Positions 1 to 6,244 of a DNA stretch of 8,003 nucleotides are shown here, in pieces. A program made the translations under genes and the position numbers. Positions within the stretch are counted from its first letter, which is position 1, and the number at the start of each line of letters is the position of its first letter. Source of the stretch: Nitrospirota bacterium (GTDB lineage: Bacteria; Nitrospirota; Nitrospiria; Nitrospirales; Nitrospiraceae); the NCBI GenBank assembly GCA_020028195.1, contig JAHWYE010000059.1, positions 1 through 8,003 on the forward strand. The letters run 5' to 3'. The notes beneath the pieces were generated by a model. It did not search any database. It saw nothing but the letters and a program-made list of their open reading frames with translations, and was not told where the DNA came from.

Positions 1-762
1 GAGCGTCAGGACCGGTTTGAGAGCTGGCGCATCGTCGCGAAGGGGAGTCGTGTGATACCCGTAGAGCATGATTCCGGGACGGACGACCGTAAAATGAGCG
101 GATGGATGGCAAAGGATTGCGGCGCTGTTGGCTGCGTGGATCAGCGGAACCTGAAGCCCAGCCGCTTCAAGCTGACTGACGACCGACCTGAACCGCGTGA
201 TCTGGGTCTGGGTAAAGGCAGAATCCTGGTTGTCTGCATCGGCAAGGTGGGTCATCAGGCCTTCGACTCGCAAAGGCCCCTTGAACGATGGGGATTGAAG
301 CAGGGACAGGACCTCCTCCGGCGAAAGGCCTAGGCGACCCATGCCGGTATCCACCTTCACGTGCACAGGGTAGGGCTCCGGCTTAGATCCTACGCATGCA
401 GCGAACCCGGCCGCTGTCTCGCGATCATAGACCACCGGCGTGAGCCGACGGGCGATCATGTCAGGGAACTGCTTTGGGAACAAGGCACCCATCACCAGGA
501 TGGGCGCGCGAATGCCGGCCTCCCGCAGGGCGATCCCTTCCTGAAGGGTCGCGACCCCCAGTCGAGGAATGCCCAACTGCACCAGAGTCCGGGAAATGAC
601 CACGGCTCCGTGGCCATAGGCATCAGCTTTGACCACGGCAAGGATGTCACAGGGCGCGACGAGCCGTTGCCGCACCTGCGCGACATTGTGTGCGAGAGCA
701 GACAGATCAATTGTGGCAACGGGTGTGGGCAGGTCGGCTGGGGAAGGCGTGGGGTTCGTCAA
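1..762 (-). CDS. alr: Alanine racemase, N-terminal 254 residues (3' end cut by window edge)
   Basis: PLP-dependent racemase that interconverts L- and D-alanine in the cytoplasm, supplying D-Ala for peptidoglycan. Translating the minus strand from 762 gives 254 open codons to base 1. The PLP-lysine motif AVVKADAYGHG puts the Schiff-base Lys at residue 45. KVDTGMGRLG (136-145), MTHLADAD (170-177), HAANSAA (209-215) and RPGIMLYGY (228-236, with the Arg that contacts the PLP ring) follow in family order. The catalytic Tyr of the C-terminal beta domain lies outside the window. The start is inferred: TTG at 762 is the only usual initiation codon upstream of the conserved VATIDLSALAHN segment, and the first in-frame ATG is about residue 91, far too late. 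No good Shine-Dalgarno sits at normal spacing; a GAGG lies about 22 nt upstream. It begins 24 nt after the frr stop and in the same frame, so translation may depend on coupling to frr. Family assignment is secure; the exact start is less so. Confidence 0.93.
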   Translation of the reverse strand, partial: MTNPTPSPADLPTPVATIDLSALAHNVAQVRQRLVAPCDILAVVKADAYGHGAVVISRTLVQLGIPRLGVATLQEGIALREAGIRAPILVMGALFPKQFPDMIARRLTPVVYDRETAAGFAACVGSKPEPYPVHVKVDTGMGRLGLSPEEVLSLLQSPSFKGPLRVEGLMTHLADADNQDSAFTQTQITRFRSVVSQLEAAGLQVPLIHAANSAAILCHPSAHFTVVRPGIMLYGYHTTPLRDDAPALKPVLTL

Positions 763-786
763 GATCTGTCGGGCACGGAGGCCACC

Positions 787-1344
787 TCAGACCTCCAGAA
801 TCTCGTCCTCCTTTTTCTTGAGGATCTGGTCCACCTGATGGATATACTGATCAGTCAACTTCTGGATCTCTGCTTCCGCCTTACGCAGGTCGTCCTCCGT
901 GATCGTGGATTTCTTCTGCAGCTCTTTTAACTCTTCATTCCCATCCCGGCGGACCGCCCGGATATGGACCTTGGTCTCCTCCCCGTGCTTCTTGCAGATC
1001 TTAATGAGCTCCTTCCGTCGTTCCTCGCTCAGGGGGGGGAGGGGAATCCGGATAACCTTTCCGTCGTTCGAAGGCGTCAGGCCTAACCCGGAGGCCAGCA
1101 CTGCTTTCTCGATCTCCTTGACGAGCGGCGGCTCCCAGGGCTGAACCGTGATGAGGCGACTCTCGGGAATCCCCAAAGTCGCGACCTGTTTCAATGGGGT
1201 CGGCGTCCCGTAATAGTCCACCTTGATGCCGTCCAATAAGGCCAGGGACGCGCGACCGGTTCGAAGGCCGCCCAAGTCCCGCTTCAGGTGTTCGACAGCG
1301 GTTTCCATCCGCTGGATCACCTGCTGCTTTGTCGCGTGCGGCAT
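787..1344 (-). CDS. frr: Ribosome recycling factor
   Basis: RRF binds the post-termination 70S complex and, with EF-G, splits it so the subunits can be reused. The protein is 185 residues, the usual length. Its two-domain layout is visible: helical residues 1-30 ending in GLRTGRAS (26-33), a beta domain around residues 40-105 (including VDYYGTPTPL at 42-51 and GKVIRIPLPPLSEERR at 95-110), then the long C-terminal helices with VHIRAVRRDGNEELK (126-140), which carries the conserved Arg cluster. The ATG at 1344 is preceded by GAAGGGG with 7 nt spacing, a good ribosome binding site. The gene starts 19 nt after the pyrH stop, the classic pyrH-frr junction. The TGA stop at 787-789 is followed in the same frame by alr with no intervening stop. 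Nothing in the protein looks abnormal. Confidence 0.98.
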   Translation of the reverse strand: MPHATKQQVIQRMETAVEHLKRDLGGLRTGRASLALLDGIKVDYYGTPTPLKQVATLGIPESRLITVQPWEPPLVKEIEKAVLASGLGLTPSNDGKVIRIPLPPLSEERRKELIKICKKHGEETKVHIRAVRRDGNEELKELQKKSTITEDDLRKAEAEIQKLTDQYIHQVDQILKKKEDEILEV

Positions 1345-1363
1345 TCGTACGCCCCTTCACCGT

Positions 1364-2089
1364 TCAGGTACTGGCGGCCGTCACCAACGTGCCGATCTTG
1401 TCGCCCTGCACGACCCGTTTGAGGTTGCCGCTTTCCTTCAGGTTGAACACGATCAGCGGCAGGTTGTTATCCATGCACAGGGTGATGGCGGTCGAGTCCA
1501 TGACCTTCAGATTCTTGTTGAGGATCGAGAGAAACGCCAACTCGCCGAACATCTTGGCCTTTGGGTGGGTCATCGGGTCGGCTTCATAGATTCCATCCAC
1601 CTTGGTACCCTTCATAATCACCTGCGCACCGATCTCCATGGCTCGAAGCGCCGCGGCGGTATCGGTCGAAAAATATGGATTGCCGGTTCCGCCCGCAAAG
1701 ATGACCACCCGCTTCTTCTCAAGGTGGCGAATGGCCCGCCGGCGTATGTAGCCTTCGGCCAGTTGGCGCATCTCAATGGCCGACTGCACGCGGGTGCTGA
1801 CCCCCCTTCGCTCCAACGCATTTTGGAGCGCCAACGCGTTGAGCACGGTGGCCAACATCCCCATATAGTCAGCGGACGCGCGTTCCATACCGGTGGCGCT
1901 GGCGGCGATGCCTCGAAAAATATTGCCGCCGCCGATAACAATGGCCACTTCCACACCCAAAGCGATGACGGCGCCGATCTCGTCCGCGAGGTTGTCCAGC
2001 ACCGCGGGCTCGATCCCATACCCCTGCTCACCTGCAAGGATCTCTCCGCTAATCTTCAGGAGGATCCGCCGGTATTTCGCAGAAGTCAT
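1364..2089 (-). CDS. pyrH: UMP kinase (uridylate kinase)
   Basis: Phosphorylates UMP to UDP with ATP in pyrimidine nucleotide synthesis. Bacterial PyrH is a hexamer of the amino-acid-kinase fold, unrelated to eukaryotic UMP/CMP kinase. At 241 residues it has normal length. Motifs in order: LLKISGE (10-16), IGGGNIFRG (52-60), ADYMGMLATVLN (73-84), FAGGTGNPYFSTDTAA (131-146, the nucleotide-binding and dimer region), KGTKVDGIYEADP (160-172) and KVMDSTAITLC (195-205). The ATG at 2087-2089 overlaps the tsf stop in an ATGA arrangement, and the sequence before it (GTTGGGCCAAGC) is a poor Shine-Dalgarno, so translation is probably coupled to tsf. The frr gene follows after 19 nt. In characterised homologues the enzyme is feedback-inhibited by UTP and stimulated by GTP; nothing here tests that. 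Confidence 0.98.
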   Translation of the reverse strand: MTSAKYRRILLKISGEILAGEQGYGIEPAVLDNLADEIGAVIALGVEVAIVIGGGNIFRGIAASATGMERASADYMGMLATVLNALALQNALERRGVSTRVQSAIEMRQLAEGYIRRRAIRHLEKKRVVIFAGGTGNPYFSTDTAAALRAMEIGAQVIMKGTKVDGIYEADPMTHPKAKMFGELAFLSILNKNLKVMDSTAITLCMDNNLPLIVFNLKESGNLKRVVQGDKIGTLVTAAST

Positions 2090-2682
2090 GCTTGGCCCAA
2101 CTGGTAACGCGTGAACCGTCGGATACTGATATTCTCGCCGATCTTGGCGATCTTCTGCGCCACCAAGTCCTTGATAGACACACCGGGGTCCTTGATAAAG
2201 GCTTGCTCCAACAGGCAGCTTTCCTGGTAAAACTTTTCGAGCTTGCCTTCCACGATCTTCGGCCAGGCCGTCTCCGGCTTGCCCATCTCCTTCGCCTGGG
2301 CCAGATAGATCTTCTTCTCCTTCTCGATCAGCTCGGATGGGACGTCTTCACGTTTGACGAAGGAAGGGTTCGAGGCGGCGATTTGGAGGGCAAGGTCCTT
2401 CACGAAAGTCTGGAATTCCTCGTTGCGCGCAACAAAGTCGGTTTCACAGTTCACTTCCACGAGAACCCCGATGCGATTGCCGGAATGAATGTAGGCCGAG
2501 ATGGTTCCCTCGTTCGTCTCTCTCCCGGCCTTCTTCTGTGCGGCAGCCAGCCCTTTCTGCCGCAAATAGTCGATGGCTTTGTCAATGTCGTTTGCGGACT
2601 CCTGCAGCGCCTTTTGACAATCGAGAATACCGGCGCCGGTCTTCTCGCGAAGCTCTTTCACTAACGTGCTCTGCCCTGCCAT
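2086..2682 (-). CDS. tsf: Translation elongation factor Ts (short form)
   Basis: Guanine-nucleotide exchange factor that reloads EF-Tu with GTP during elongation. It has 198 residues. The N-terminal UBA-like domain (about 1-50) contains VKELREKTGAGILDCQKAL at 8-26. The core carries VNCETDFVARNEEF (77-90), with the TDFVAR motif (81-86) that contacts EF-Tu. The C-terminal end (GENISIRRFTRY, 182-193) is conserved. Compared with the roughly 280-residue enterobacterial protein there is one core subdomain instead of two, as in Thermus-type EF-Ts; this is a known family variant, not a truncation. The ATG at 2682 has AGGAGG at 2697-2692 with 9 nt spacing. It follows rpsB by 74 nt and overlaps pyrH by 4 nt, the standard rpsB-tsf-pyrH order. 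Confidence 0.98.
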   Translation of the reverse strand: MAGQSTLVKELREKTGAGILDCQKALQESANDIDKAIDYLRQKGLAAAQKKAGRETNEGTISAYIHSGNRIGVLVEVNCETDFVARNEEFQTFVKDLALQIAASNPSFVKREDVPSELIEKEKKIYLAQAKEMGKPETAWPKIVEGKLEKFYQESCLLEQAFIKDPGVSIKDLVAQKIAKIGENISIRRFTRYQLGQA

Positions 2683-2756
2683 TCCTGTTGTCCTCCTGCC
2701 TTCAGCCGGTTCCGGCCTTCAATGGATGGTCCACGCACTCCTCGCGCCGGAGGAGC
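2683..2756 (-). other. rpsB-tsf intercistronic region with two small inverted repeats
   Basis: This 74-nt spacer contains a 6-bp stem (2755-2750 pairing with 2743-2738, CTCCTC/GAGGAG, 6-nt loop) beginning two bases after the rpsB stop codon, and a 5-bp GCCGG/CCGGC palindrome with only 2 nt between its arms (2716-2705). The first hairpin is not followed by a U-run, so it is not a recognisable intrinsic terminator. It could pause transcription or protect the 3' end of an rpsB-only mRNA; that is inference. The tsf ribosome binding site AGGAGG lies at 2697-2692. Confidence 0.45.
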
Positions 2757-3542
2757 TCAGGAGGCCGAGATGCTTTCCAATCCTACCCCCACCGCCTGGA
2801 CTGATCGCGGATCCGTCGCCATGACGCCCTCGGGCTTCCCGCCTTCTTCCCGTTGAGCGCGCAGATGGGCTCCTTCAAGACAGGCATCGGCGATTCGCGC
2901 GGTGATCAGCTTGATGGATCGGATGGCATCGTCGTTCCCGGGGATGGGGTAGTCGATGCCGTCTGGGTCGCAATTGGTGTCCACGATCGCGATGACAGGG
3001 ATGCTCAGTCGGTTGGCCTCCTGAACTGCAATACGCTCGACGCGGGTGTCGAGCACAAAGACACATCCGGGAAGGCTATTCATGTTCTTGATCCCGCTGA
3101 GATTCTTCTCGAGCTTGACCCGCTCTTTCTCCATCTGGCTGAGTTCTTTCTTGGTCAGACCGTGGTGGGTGCTATCGGTTAAGGTCGCTTCAAACTTCTT
3201 CAGCTTGTCAACGCTCCGGCGGATGGTCCGGAAATTGGTCAACATGCCGCCGAGCCACCGTTGGTTCACATAAAACATGCCGCACCGTTTGGCTTCTTCT
3301 TCGAGGATATCGACGGCTTGGCGCTTCGTGCCCACGAACAAGACGCACTCCCCCGACGCCACGGTGTCACAGACGAAGGCATAGGCCGTCTGAAACCGCT
3401 GGAGGGTCTGCTGAAGATCAATAATATAGATCCCGTTGCGCTCGCCGAATATGTACCGTTTCATTTTCGGATTCCACCGGTTGGTTTGGTGTCCGAAATG
3501 CACGCCGGCCTCAAGCAGTTCCTTGATTGTCATCGTACCCAC
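2757..3542 (-). CDS. rpsB: 30S ribosomal protein S2
   Basis: Structural protein of the 30S subunit, assembled late and contacting S1. The assignment rests on the N-terminal block MTIKELLEAGVHFGHQ followed by WNPKMKRYIFGERNGIYIID, then QRWLGGMLTNFRTI, and the central block PGCVFVLDTRVERIAVQEAN with IPVIAIVDTNCDPDGIDYPI. I choose the GTG at 3540-3542 as start (261 residues, reading M/V-G-T-M-T-I-K). GGGAGG at 3555-3550 lies 7 nt upstream of it, whereas the ATG at 3533 would be 16 nt away. A longer in-frame ATG at 3632 gives 30 extra residues that match nothing in S2 and lie inside a perfect inverted repeat, so I reject it. The gene heads the rpsB-tsf-pyrH-frr-alr run and is preceded by its own promoter and a structured leader. 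The C-terminus (GVMATDPRSVQAVGVGLESISAS region) is the usual variable tail. Confidence 0.97.
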   Translation of the reverse strand: MGTMTIKELLEAGVHFGHQTNRWNPKMKRYIFGERNGIYIIDLQQTLQRFQTAYAFVCDTVASGECVLFVGTKRQAVDILEEEAKRCGMFYVNQRWLGGMLTNFRTIRRSVDKLKKFEATLTDSTHHGLTKKELSQMEKERVKLEKNLSGIKNMNSLPGCVFVLDTRVERIAVQEANRLSIPVIAIVDTNCDPDGIDYPIPGNDDAIRSIKLITARIADACLEGAHLRAQREEGGKPEGVMATDPRSVQAVGVGLESISAS

Positions 3543-3546
3543 GCCT

Positions 3547-3555
3547 TCACCTCCC
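3547..3555 (-). promoter_or_regulatory. rpsB ribosome binding site deciding a GTG start
   Basis: GGGAGGTGA on the minus strand is an almost perfect anti-16S match. Its GGGAGG core is 7 nt from the GTG at 3542 and 16 nt from the ATG at 3533, which favours the GTG as the true rpsB start. Confidence 0.75.
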
Positions 3556-3578
3556 TTCTTCGCTTGCGGAGCGCCTAA

Positions 3579-3638
3579 CACCCGTTGCCTGTGGCCCGTT
3601 GCAATCAGAAGAGCAACGGGCGCCCCGAACAACGGGTG
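3579..3638 (-). repeat. Nested double inverted repeat upstream of rpsB
   Basis: Outer arms of 9 bp (CACCCGTTG at 3638-3630 and CAACGGGTG at 3587-3579) enclose inner arms of 9 bp (GCCCGTTGC at 3621-3613 and GCAACGGGC at 3602-3594) around a 10-nt loop. Both pairs are perfect. Because outer and inner arms share the core CCCGTTG/CAACGGG, each left arm can also pair with the other right arm, so alternative structures are possible. The element lies wholly in the leader, 23 nt upstream of the rpsB ribosome binding site. Confidence 0.85.
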
Positions 3639-3716
3639 CCCGGGCGAGAGGTCTTTCTCCCCTTATTCCCAAGCAGAGCGGCGTGCCCATCACGCCGACG
3701 CGAAATTGAATAATGA

Positions 3717-3733
3717 GCCTGTTGAAAACAGGC
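3717..3733 (-). terminator. Weak terminator or attenuator-like hairpin in the argJ-rpsB gap
   Basis: GCCTGTT-TTC-AACAGGC forms a perfect 7-bp stem with a 3-nt loop. On the minus strand the downstream bases are TCATTATTCAATTT, AU-rich but without the continuous U-run of a strong intrinsic terminator. It lies downstream of the predicted rpsB promoter, so if it terminates it would act as an attenuator on rpsB as well as an end for argJ transcripts. The hairpin itself is certain; its role is not. Confidence 0.35.
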
Positions 3734-3783
3734 CCTTGCCCTTTAGGACTCGAACCGACCGACGCATGCTCTAAAGCGTCGGA

Positions 3784-3812
3784 ACGCTAGCATAAACACC
3801 CTTGCTTTTCAA
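3784..3812 (-). promoter_or_regulatory. Sigma-70-type promoter for the rpsB operon
   Basis: On the minus strand, TTGAAA (3812-3807; 5 of 6 to the -35 consensus) is followed after exactly 17 nt by TAGCGT (3789-3784). An extended -10 TG sits one base before it (TGC-TAGCGT). The predicted transcription start is near 3777. It lies 27 bp past the argJ stop, in the only sizeable intergenic gap and ahead of a ribosomal protein operon, where a promoter is expected. The -10 hexamer is imperfect, so the call rests on spacing, the TG extension and position. Confidence 0.55.
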
Positions 3813-3838
3813 GTGCGGAGCCGGCCGGCGACACGGTT

Positions 3839-5044
3839 CTACGATCGGTAGGTTGCATTGATCTTCACATACTCATAGGACAGGTCTGTGGTCCACAGCC
3901 GCGCAGTGGCCTGACCTTGACCGAGATCCGCCGTGACAGTGAACTCCTTCCGGCGCACGATCCGTGCAATCCTTCGCTCAGCCATCGGCCCCAGACTCGT
4001 CCCGTCCTTGACGATCGGGATCCCGTCGAAGGTGAGATTGATCCTGTTCGGATCGACAGGGACGCCGGAGCGTCCGATGGCAGCCATGATCCGCCCCCAG
4101 TTCGCATCTTCCCCAAACAGCGCGGTCTTCACCAGATTGGACGTGGCGACTGTCTTGGCTACCAGCCTCGCATGGGCCTGAGTCCTGGCGCCGGTGATCA
4201 TAACCTCTACGACCTTCGTCACCCCTTCTCCATCCCGACAAATCTGCATCGCCAACGAGAGACAGGCATGATCCATGAGGCGCTGGAACAGAGCGAATTC
4301 GGGTGAACCTGCCCGCAGCACCGGGGTGCCAGCCATCCCGTTCGCCAAACAGAGGACAGTGTCGTTTGTGCTGGTGTCGCCGTCGATCGAAATACAGTTG
4401 AAAGAGCGGGCAATCGCGGCGAGCAGCGCTTGCTGGAGCGTTCGCTGCTTGATCGCCGCGTCCGTCGTCAGGTAGGCGAGCATCGTGGCCATATCGGGAT
4501 GGATCATCCCGGAGCCCTTGGCCATTCCACCCACTGTGACGATCCGACCCGCAATGCGAGTCCTGACCGCGACCTGCTTCGCCCTTGTGTCAGTCGTCAG
4601 GATCGCGCGGGCAGCCTCCGCCCCGCCGCCGCGTCTCAGCCGTTTCACCAGGGTGGGGACCCCTCGCCTGATGCAGGCCATCGGCAAGGGTTGCCCGATC
4701 ACGCCGGTGGACCCGACGAACACGCAATGAGGGGCCGTACCGACCCGTCCGGCGACCAGGCCAGCCATTTCCTCAGCATCGGTAAGGCCACGCGCGCCGG
4801 TGCAGGCATTGGCGTTCCCGCTGTTCATGATGATCGCGCGACCGATGCCGCGCCGGAGATGAAGCCGGTCCAGCAGGACCGGCGCGGCTGCGACCCGGTT
4901 CTTCGTAAAGACCCCGGCGATGGGTCCTTCCTGCACCGACACCACGAGCGCCAGATCCGGAACGGACGCTTTCTTAATGCCGGCGTGAATGCCAGCCGCC
5001 AGAAAGCCCAGCGGAGCTGTAATCCCACCCCTGATCTCTTTCAT
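3839..5044 (-). CDS. argJ: Ornithine acetyltransferase / N-acetylglutamate synthase (ArgJ)
   Basis: Transfers the acetyl group from N-acetylornithine to glutamate, giving ornithine and regenerating N-acetylglutamate (the cyclic arginine pathway). Some members also make N-acetylglutamate from acetyl-CoA; the sequence alone does not show which type this is. The protein is 401 residues, full length. ITAPLGFLAAGIHAGIK (8-24), NSGNANACTGARG (74-86) and the self-cleavage motif KGSGMIHPDMATMLA (176-190) are present. Cleavage is expected between Ala186 and Thr187, with Thr187 as the N-terminal nucleophile of the beta chain. SIDGDTSTNDT, ICRDGEGVTK and GEDANWGRI follow, and the C-terminus SYEYVKINATYRS is canonical. 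The ATG at 5044 has no strong Shine-Dalgarno, and no in-frame alternative occurs in the 55-nt spacer after argC. It is probably co-transcribed with argC. Confidence 0.97.
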   Translation of the reverse strand: MKEIRGGITAPLGFLAAGIHAGIKKASVPDLALVVSVQEGPIAGVFTKNRVAAAPVLLDRLHLRRGIGRAIIMNSGNANACTGARGLTDAEEMAGLVAGRVGTAPHCVFVGSTGVIGQPLPMACIRRGVPTLVKRLRRGGGAEAARAILTTDTRAKQVAVRTRIAGRIVTVGGMAKGSGMIHPDMATMLAYLTTDAAIKQRTLQQALLAAIARSFNCISIDGDTSTNDTVLCLANGMAGTPVLRAGSPEFALFQRLMDHACLSLAMQICRDGEGVTKVVEVMITGARTQAHARLVAKTVATSNLVKTALFGEDANWGRIMAAIGRSGVPVDPNRINLTFDGIPIVKDGTSLGPMAERRIARIVRRKEFTVTADLGQGQATARLWTTDLSYEYVKINATYRS

Positions 5045-5099
5045 GACTGTGCGTCTTGGACCGGCAAGCTGTGAGAGGTGCTCAGCAAGAGGCGGGGGG

Positions 5100-6200
5100 T
5101 CACGGATAGGCTCCAGGGGCGGTCAGACCCATTTCTTCGGGAAATCCCACCATCAAGTTCATGGCTTGGAGCGCCTGACCTGCCGCTCCTTTCACCAGAT
5201 TGTCCAGCGCGGCGACCGTAATCACCCAGCCCGCTTCTGCGTTGGCGAACACCGCCAGATCACAGAAGTTGGATCCCCGGACATTCCGGGGATTTGCACA
5301 GGTGTCTCCCTCCTGAAGCCGGACAAACCGTTCACCTTTGTAGTAGTCACTGTAGATGGCCCGTAGCTCCTCCAGTCCGACCGTGGCTTGCAAGCGGCAG
5401 TAGGCCGTGCTGAGAATGCCGCGATTCATGGGGACCAGATGAGGCGTAAAGACGACCTTCACGGTCGTCGCGTCATCCCCCGCCGAAGGCGCAATGCCCC
5501 GGACGGTTCCGCTCGAGACAAGCGCGCTGAGCTCCTGCTCAATCTCCGGGACGTGGCGATGCTGCCCGATCTTGTAAGCCTCGACGGATTCGTGCGCCTC
5601 CGGGAAATGATAGGGGAGGGCAGGGCTCCTGCCTGCCCCTGAAATGCCGGACTTCGCATCGATGATGATGGCATCCGAGTGGACGAGCCCCTTGGCTACC
5701 AGCGGAGCGAGTTGCAGGATCGCCGCGGTCGGGTAGCAACCGGGAGAAGCGACGAGTCGAGCCGTGCGGATTTTCGCTCGGTGGAGCTCCGGCAGGCCAT
5801 AGACCGCTTCCTCCAGCAGCTTCGGGTATGGATGGACCGTCTCATACCAGGTCTCGTATGAGCGTGGATTCTTGAGGCGATAATCTGCACTGAGATCCAC
5901 GACCGGTTTGTTCGCCGCCAGGCAAGCCGCAACGGGCGCAAATGATTTCGTGTGGGGGAGGGCAATAAACACAGCCTCCGCCCGTTCGGCGATGGCCTCT
6001 GGCGCAAGCGCCTCGAACGAGCACGGGACGAGCGAGGCCAGATGAGGGAATACCGCGGAGACAGGACTCCCCGCCGACTTTTCCGAGGTGACGGCAGCGA
6101 GCGTCATTTTGGGATGCCCCACGATCAGCCGCAAGAGTTCCCCGCCCGTGTACCCGCTGGCACCCACCACCGCAACCTTGACCGATCTTGTCTGGGTCAC
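5100..6200 (-). CDS. argC: N-acetyl-gamma-glutamyl-phosphate reductase
   Basis: NADPH-dependent reduction of N-acetylglutamyl-phosphate to the semialdehyde, the third step of arginine biosynthesis. It has 366 residues, slightly longer than many ArgC proteins. The Rossmann NADP site is VAVVGASGYTGGELLRL (9-25). The catalytic Cys is residue 155 in VASPGCYPTAAILQLAPL (150-167). KSGISGAGR (183-191) and GQHRHVPEIEQ (212-222), which carries the catalytic His, follow, as do the substrate-domain motifs FTPHLVPMNRGI and NFCDLAVF. The start is a GTG at 6200, with GGAG at 6212-6209 and 8 nt spacing. The gene begins 45 bp downstream of a strong terminator and is followed by argJ after 55 nt, so argC-argJ form a two-gene arginine unit lying between two ribosomal protein clusters. 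Confidence 0.97.
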   Translation of the reverse strand: MTQTRSVKVAVVGASGYTGGELLRLIVGHPKMTLAAVTSEKSAGSPVSAVFPHLASLVPCSFEALAPEAIAERAEAVFIALPHTKSFAPVAACLAANKPVVDLSADYRLKNPRSYETWYETVHPYPKLLEEAVYGLPELHRAKIRTARLVASPGCYPTAAILQLAPLVAKGLVHSDAIIIDAKSGISGAGRSPALPYHFPEAHESVEAYKIGQHRHVPEIEQELSALVSSGTVRGIAPSAGDDATTVKVVFTPHLVPMNRGILSTAYCRLQATVGLEELRAIYSDYYKGERFVRLQEGDTCANPRNVRGSNFCDLAVFANAEAGWVITVAALDNLVKGAAGQALQAMNLMVGFPEEMGLTAPGAYP

Positions 6201-6244
6201 CGTACGATCTCCACGTTCATGTCCCTTTGCTGGAGCAGGATATG

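Larger units (their letters stand above)
3543..3777 (-). promoter_or_regulatory. Structured 5' leader of the rpsB operon (candidate S2 autoregulatory element)
   Basis: About 235 nt separate the predicted transcription start near 3777 from the rpsB GTG. Perfect inverted repeats seen in order of transcription: a 7-bp stem with 3-nt loop (3733-3727 with 3723-3717), a 7-bp GC-rich stem with 5-nt loop (3697-3691 with 3685-3679), and a nested 9+9-bp hairpin (3638-3579) that ends 23 nt before the GGGAGG ribosome binding site. None is followed by a clear U-run. In enterobacteria S2 represses its own operon through the rpsB leader; whether this leader does so is inference. The arrangement could equally contain an attenuator or simply stabilise the mRNA. 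No open reading frame in this stretch resembles a protein. Confidence 0.5.

Noticed and set aside
52..333. Open frames on the plus strand across 52-930 that could look like genes.
   Set aside because: They are antisense to alr and frr, whose minus-strand translations match known families motif by motif. The plus-strand peptides have no recognisable motif.
1223..2107. Long plus-strand open frame of 294 codons.
   Set aside because: It lies antisense to pyrH and the start of frr; it is a by-product of GC-rich codon use, with no domain-like features and no ribosome binding site that I could see.
2086..2682. EF-Ts of 198 residues as a truncated gene.
   Set aside because: The N-terminal domain, TDFVAR motif and conserved C-terminus are all present; the short one-subdomain form is a known family variant.
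3821..3830. CCGGCCGGCG palindrome just after the argJ stop as a possible argJ terminator.
   Set aside because: It is GC-only with no loop and no downstream U-run, so it does not meet intrinsic terminator criteria.
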